From Bacteroidota bacterium (GTDB lineage: Bacteria > Bacteroidota > Bacteroidia > Chitinophagales > LD1), in contig CANJZE010000014.1 in assembly GCA_947479455.1 (NCBI GenBank), positions 1-64,000 on the forward strand: a stretch of 64,000 nt of DNA, written 5' to 3'. The notes under the pieces were generated by a model. That model did not search any database, was not told the DNA's origin, and saw nothing but the letters and a program-made list of their open reading frames with translations. Below, piece after piece: positions 62,973 through 64,000 of this stretch (the stretch's first letter is position 1; every line of letters begins with the position of its first letter). A program made the position numbers and the translations under genes.

Positions 62973-64000
62973 ATGAAAAGGATTTTTTTAAGCTTCACTC
63001 TCTGTGCATTCATGATGCTGTCGGGTGTTTTGGCAAACGCAAAAGAATTGGTGCATCGCGAGCACCGCAGTACTACAGGAGCGCACAAAACCGAAGCCGG
63101 TGATTGTGTTTCTCCAACCGCTCAATTTGATTTGGATATCAACAATGTTAGAGCAAAGCTCCTAACGGGTGGTGATATGTGGTGGAATTTTAATGACCCT
63201 AAGTACGAGGTGCCAAAGGGTGATGGAACAGCACCACCGGTTTGTGCAATTTTTGCAGGCGCAATTTGGATTTCGGGTTTAGATGCCGGAGGAAATTTGA
63301 AATTAGCGGGACAACTTTATCGAGAAGGCGGAGATGACTTTTGGCCGGGCCCGCTTACAGGAGGAACGGTAGATAAATCTACGTGTAACAAGTATGACAG
63401 ATTCTTTAATGTGCTTGGTGCTGATATTAGCAAAGCACAAACTGCCTTCATTACCAAGGGTGCAGGAACTACTGTTTTAGATATTCCTAAAGGTTTGCTT
63501 TCATGGCCAGCAAAAGGCAATCAGTATTTGGCGGCAGATGCTTCTATATTAGGTGAAACGTTCAACATAACCGAAAACCTTGCTCCATTTTATGATGCTG
63601 ATGGTGATGGCAGTTATGATCCGGTAAACGGAGATTTTCCAATTATACCTTGTATTAACGGAGACACAAAAGCTTATGCTGACCAAATGACTTTTTGGGT
63701 GTTTAATGACCAGGGCAATTTGCACACGCAAACCAGCGGCACAGCTTTAGGAGTACAGGTTAATGCTTTGGCGTTTGCTTTTCAAACGACCGATGACATC
63801 AACAATATGACTTTTTACAAGTATGAAATCACGAATAAATCGGCTACGAATTACAAGGACGCTTATATCTCGCAATGGATTGACCCTGATTTGGGATGCT
63901 ATAAAAATGACCGTGTAGGTTGCGATACGTCTCGTTCATTGGTGGTTTGTTACAACGGAACAACACCTGACCCGCTTTCTAATTGCAATGGGGAGTACGG
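62973..64000 (+). CDS. Secreted protein, cut by the right edge
   Basis: Starts at ATG 62973 and stays open for 342 codons to the window end. Signal peptide MKRIFLSFTLCAFMMLSG...ANA. The body has WWNFNDPKYEVP, AGAIWISGLDAGGNLKLAGQ, a calcium-binding-like YDADGDGSYDPVNGDFP, and WIDPDLGC. This layout is seen in large Bacteroidota surface proteins that end in a T9SS domain; the end lies outside. It is next to the TonB receptor and may be cotranscribed. Confidence 0.85.
   Translation, partial: MKRIFLSFTLCAFMMLSGVLANAKELVHREHRSTTGAHKTEAGDCVSPTAQFDLDINNVRAKLLTGGDMWWNFNDPKYEVPKGDGTAPPVCAIFAGAIWISGLDAGGNLKLAGQLYREGGDDFWPGPLTGGTVDKSTCNKYDRFFNVLGADISKAQTAFITKGAGTTVLDIPKGLLSWPAKGNQYLAADASILGETFNITENLAPFYDADGDGSYDPVNGDFPIIPCINGDTKAYADQMTFWVFNDQGNLHTQTSGTALGVQVNALAFAFQTTDDINNMTFYKYEITNKSATNYKDAYISQWIDPDLGCYKNDRVGCDTSRSLVVCYNGTTPDPLSNCNGEY

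Overview
The window is a piece of a Bacteroidota chromosome. The evidence is a type IX secretion/gliding operon (porP-gldK-gldL-gldM-gldN), several secreted proteins with T9SS C-terminal sorting domains, a SusC-like TonB receptor, DUF5686/CarboxypepD_reg-like proteins, almost no Shine-Dalgarno sequences, and promoters of the Bacteroidota type (TTTG, about 19 nt, TAnnTTTG). No species name can be supported. About fifty protein genes, one tRNA-Asn and one pseudogene pair are visible. The left edge (1-483) has no recognisable gene and the right edge cuts a secreted-protein gene.

Layout. 0.5-7 kb: atpA standing alone with its own promoter and terminator, an M28 peptidase, nuoN standing alone, a proline-rich unknown and a cytochrome P450. 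7-14.7 kb: two T9SS cargo proteins, a sphingomyelin-synthase-like PAP2_C protein, a CPBP protease, thiL, and a small reverse-strand ORF. 14.7-20.5 kb: the T9SS core operon. 20.5-24.1 kb: gyrB, a YugP-type zinc peptidase and a DinB-like protein. 24.1-26.4 kb: an accessory pocket with a decayed MarR gene fused to the last codons of a TolC-type gene, a 50-residue membrane protein and orphans. 26.4-31.1 kb: CPBP protease, cdsA, psd (phosphatidylethanolamine synthesis), a PhnA-like protein and an exonuclease/GIY-YIG protein. 31.2-37.6 kb: secreted S15/CocE hydrolase, ABC-F ATPase, and a Rieske oxygenase resembling cholesterol 7-desaturase. 37.6-45.7 kb: a secreted unknown, udk, a GT4 glycosyltransferase, a DUF5686 outer-membrane protein with an in-frame stop, xth, an alkaline-ceramidase-like protein and a response regulator. 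45.7-55.7 kb: peptide-binding lipoprotein, hydrolase, RluA-type synthase, tRNA-Asn, PfkB kinase, T9SS cargo, GNAT, fumC and two tandem paralogous T9SS cargos. 55.7-58.7 kb: a three-gene operon (UbiA/DPPR-synthase-like, HAD phosphatase, GT39-like transferase) that looks like a polyprenyl-phospho-pentose pathway. 58.8-64 kb: a structured leader, a large TonB receptor and a truncated secreted protein.

How the genes work together. The T9SS operon would export the cargo proteins coded around it. cdsA and psd make phospholipids, and the PAP2_C and ceramidase-like proteins suggest sphingolipid turnover. The UbiA-HAD-GT39 operon suggests lipid-linked sugar transfer at the periplasmic face.

The most unusual material is repetitive DNA. 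Several intergenic and in-gene elements share a 7-nt period. Two 120-bp copies have terminal inverted repeats with a compensated base change. Other heptad or palindromic elements sit in frame inside a glycosyltransferase, an ABC-F gene and the signal-peptide region of the M28 peptidase. The other leading observations are the DUF5686 nonsense codon, the Rieske/Neverland-like gene, the sphingolipid pair, the MarR/TolC scar and two tiny ORFs.
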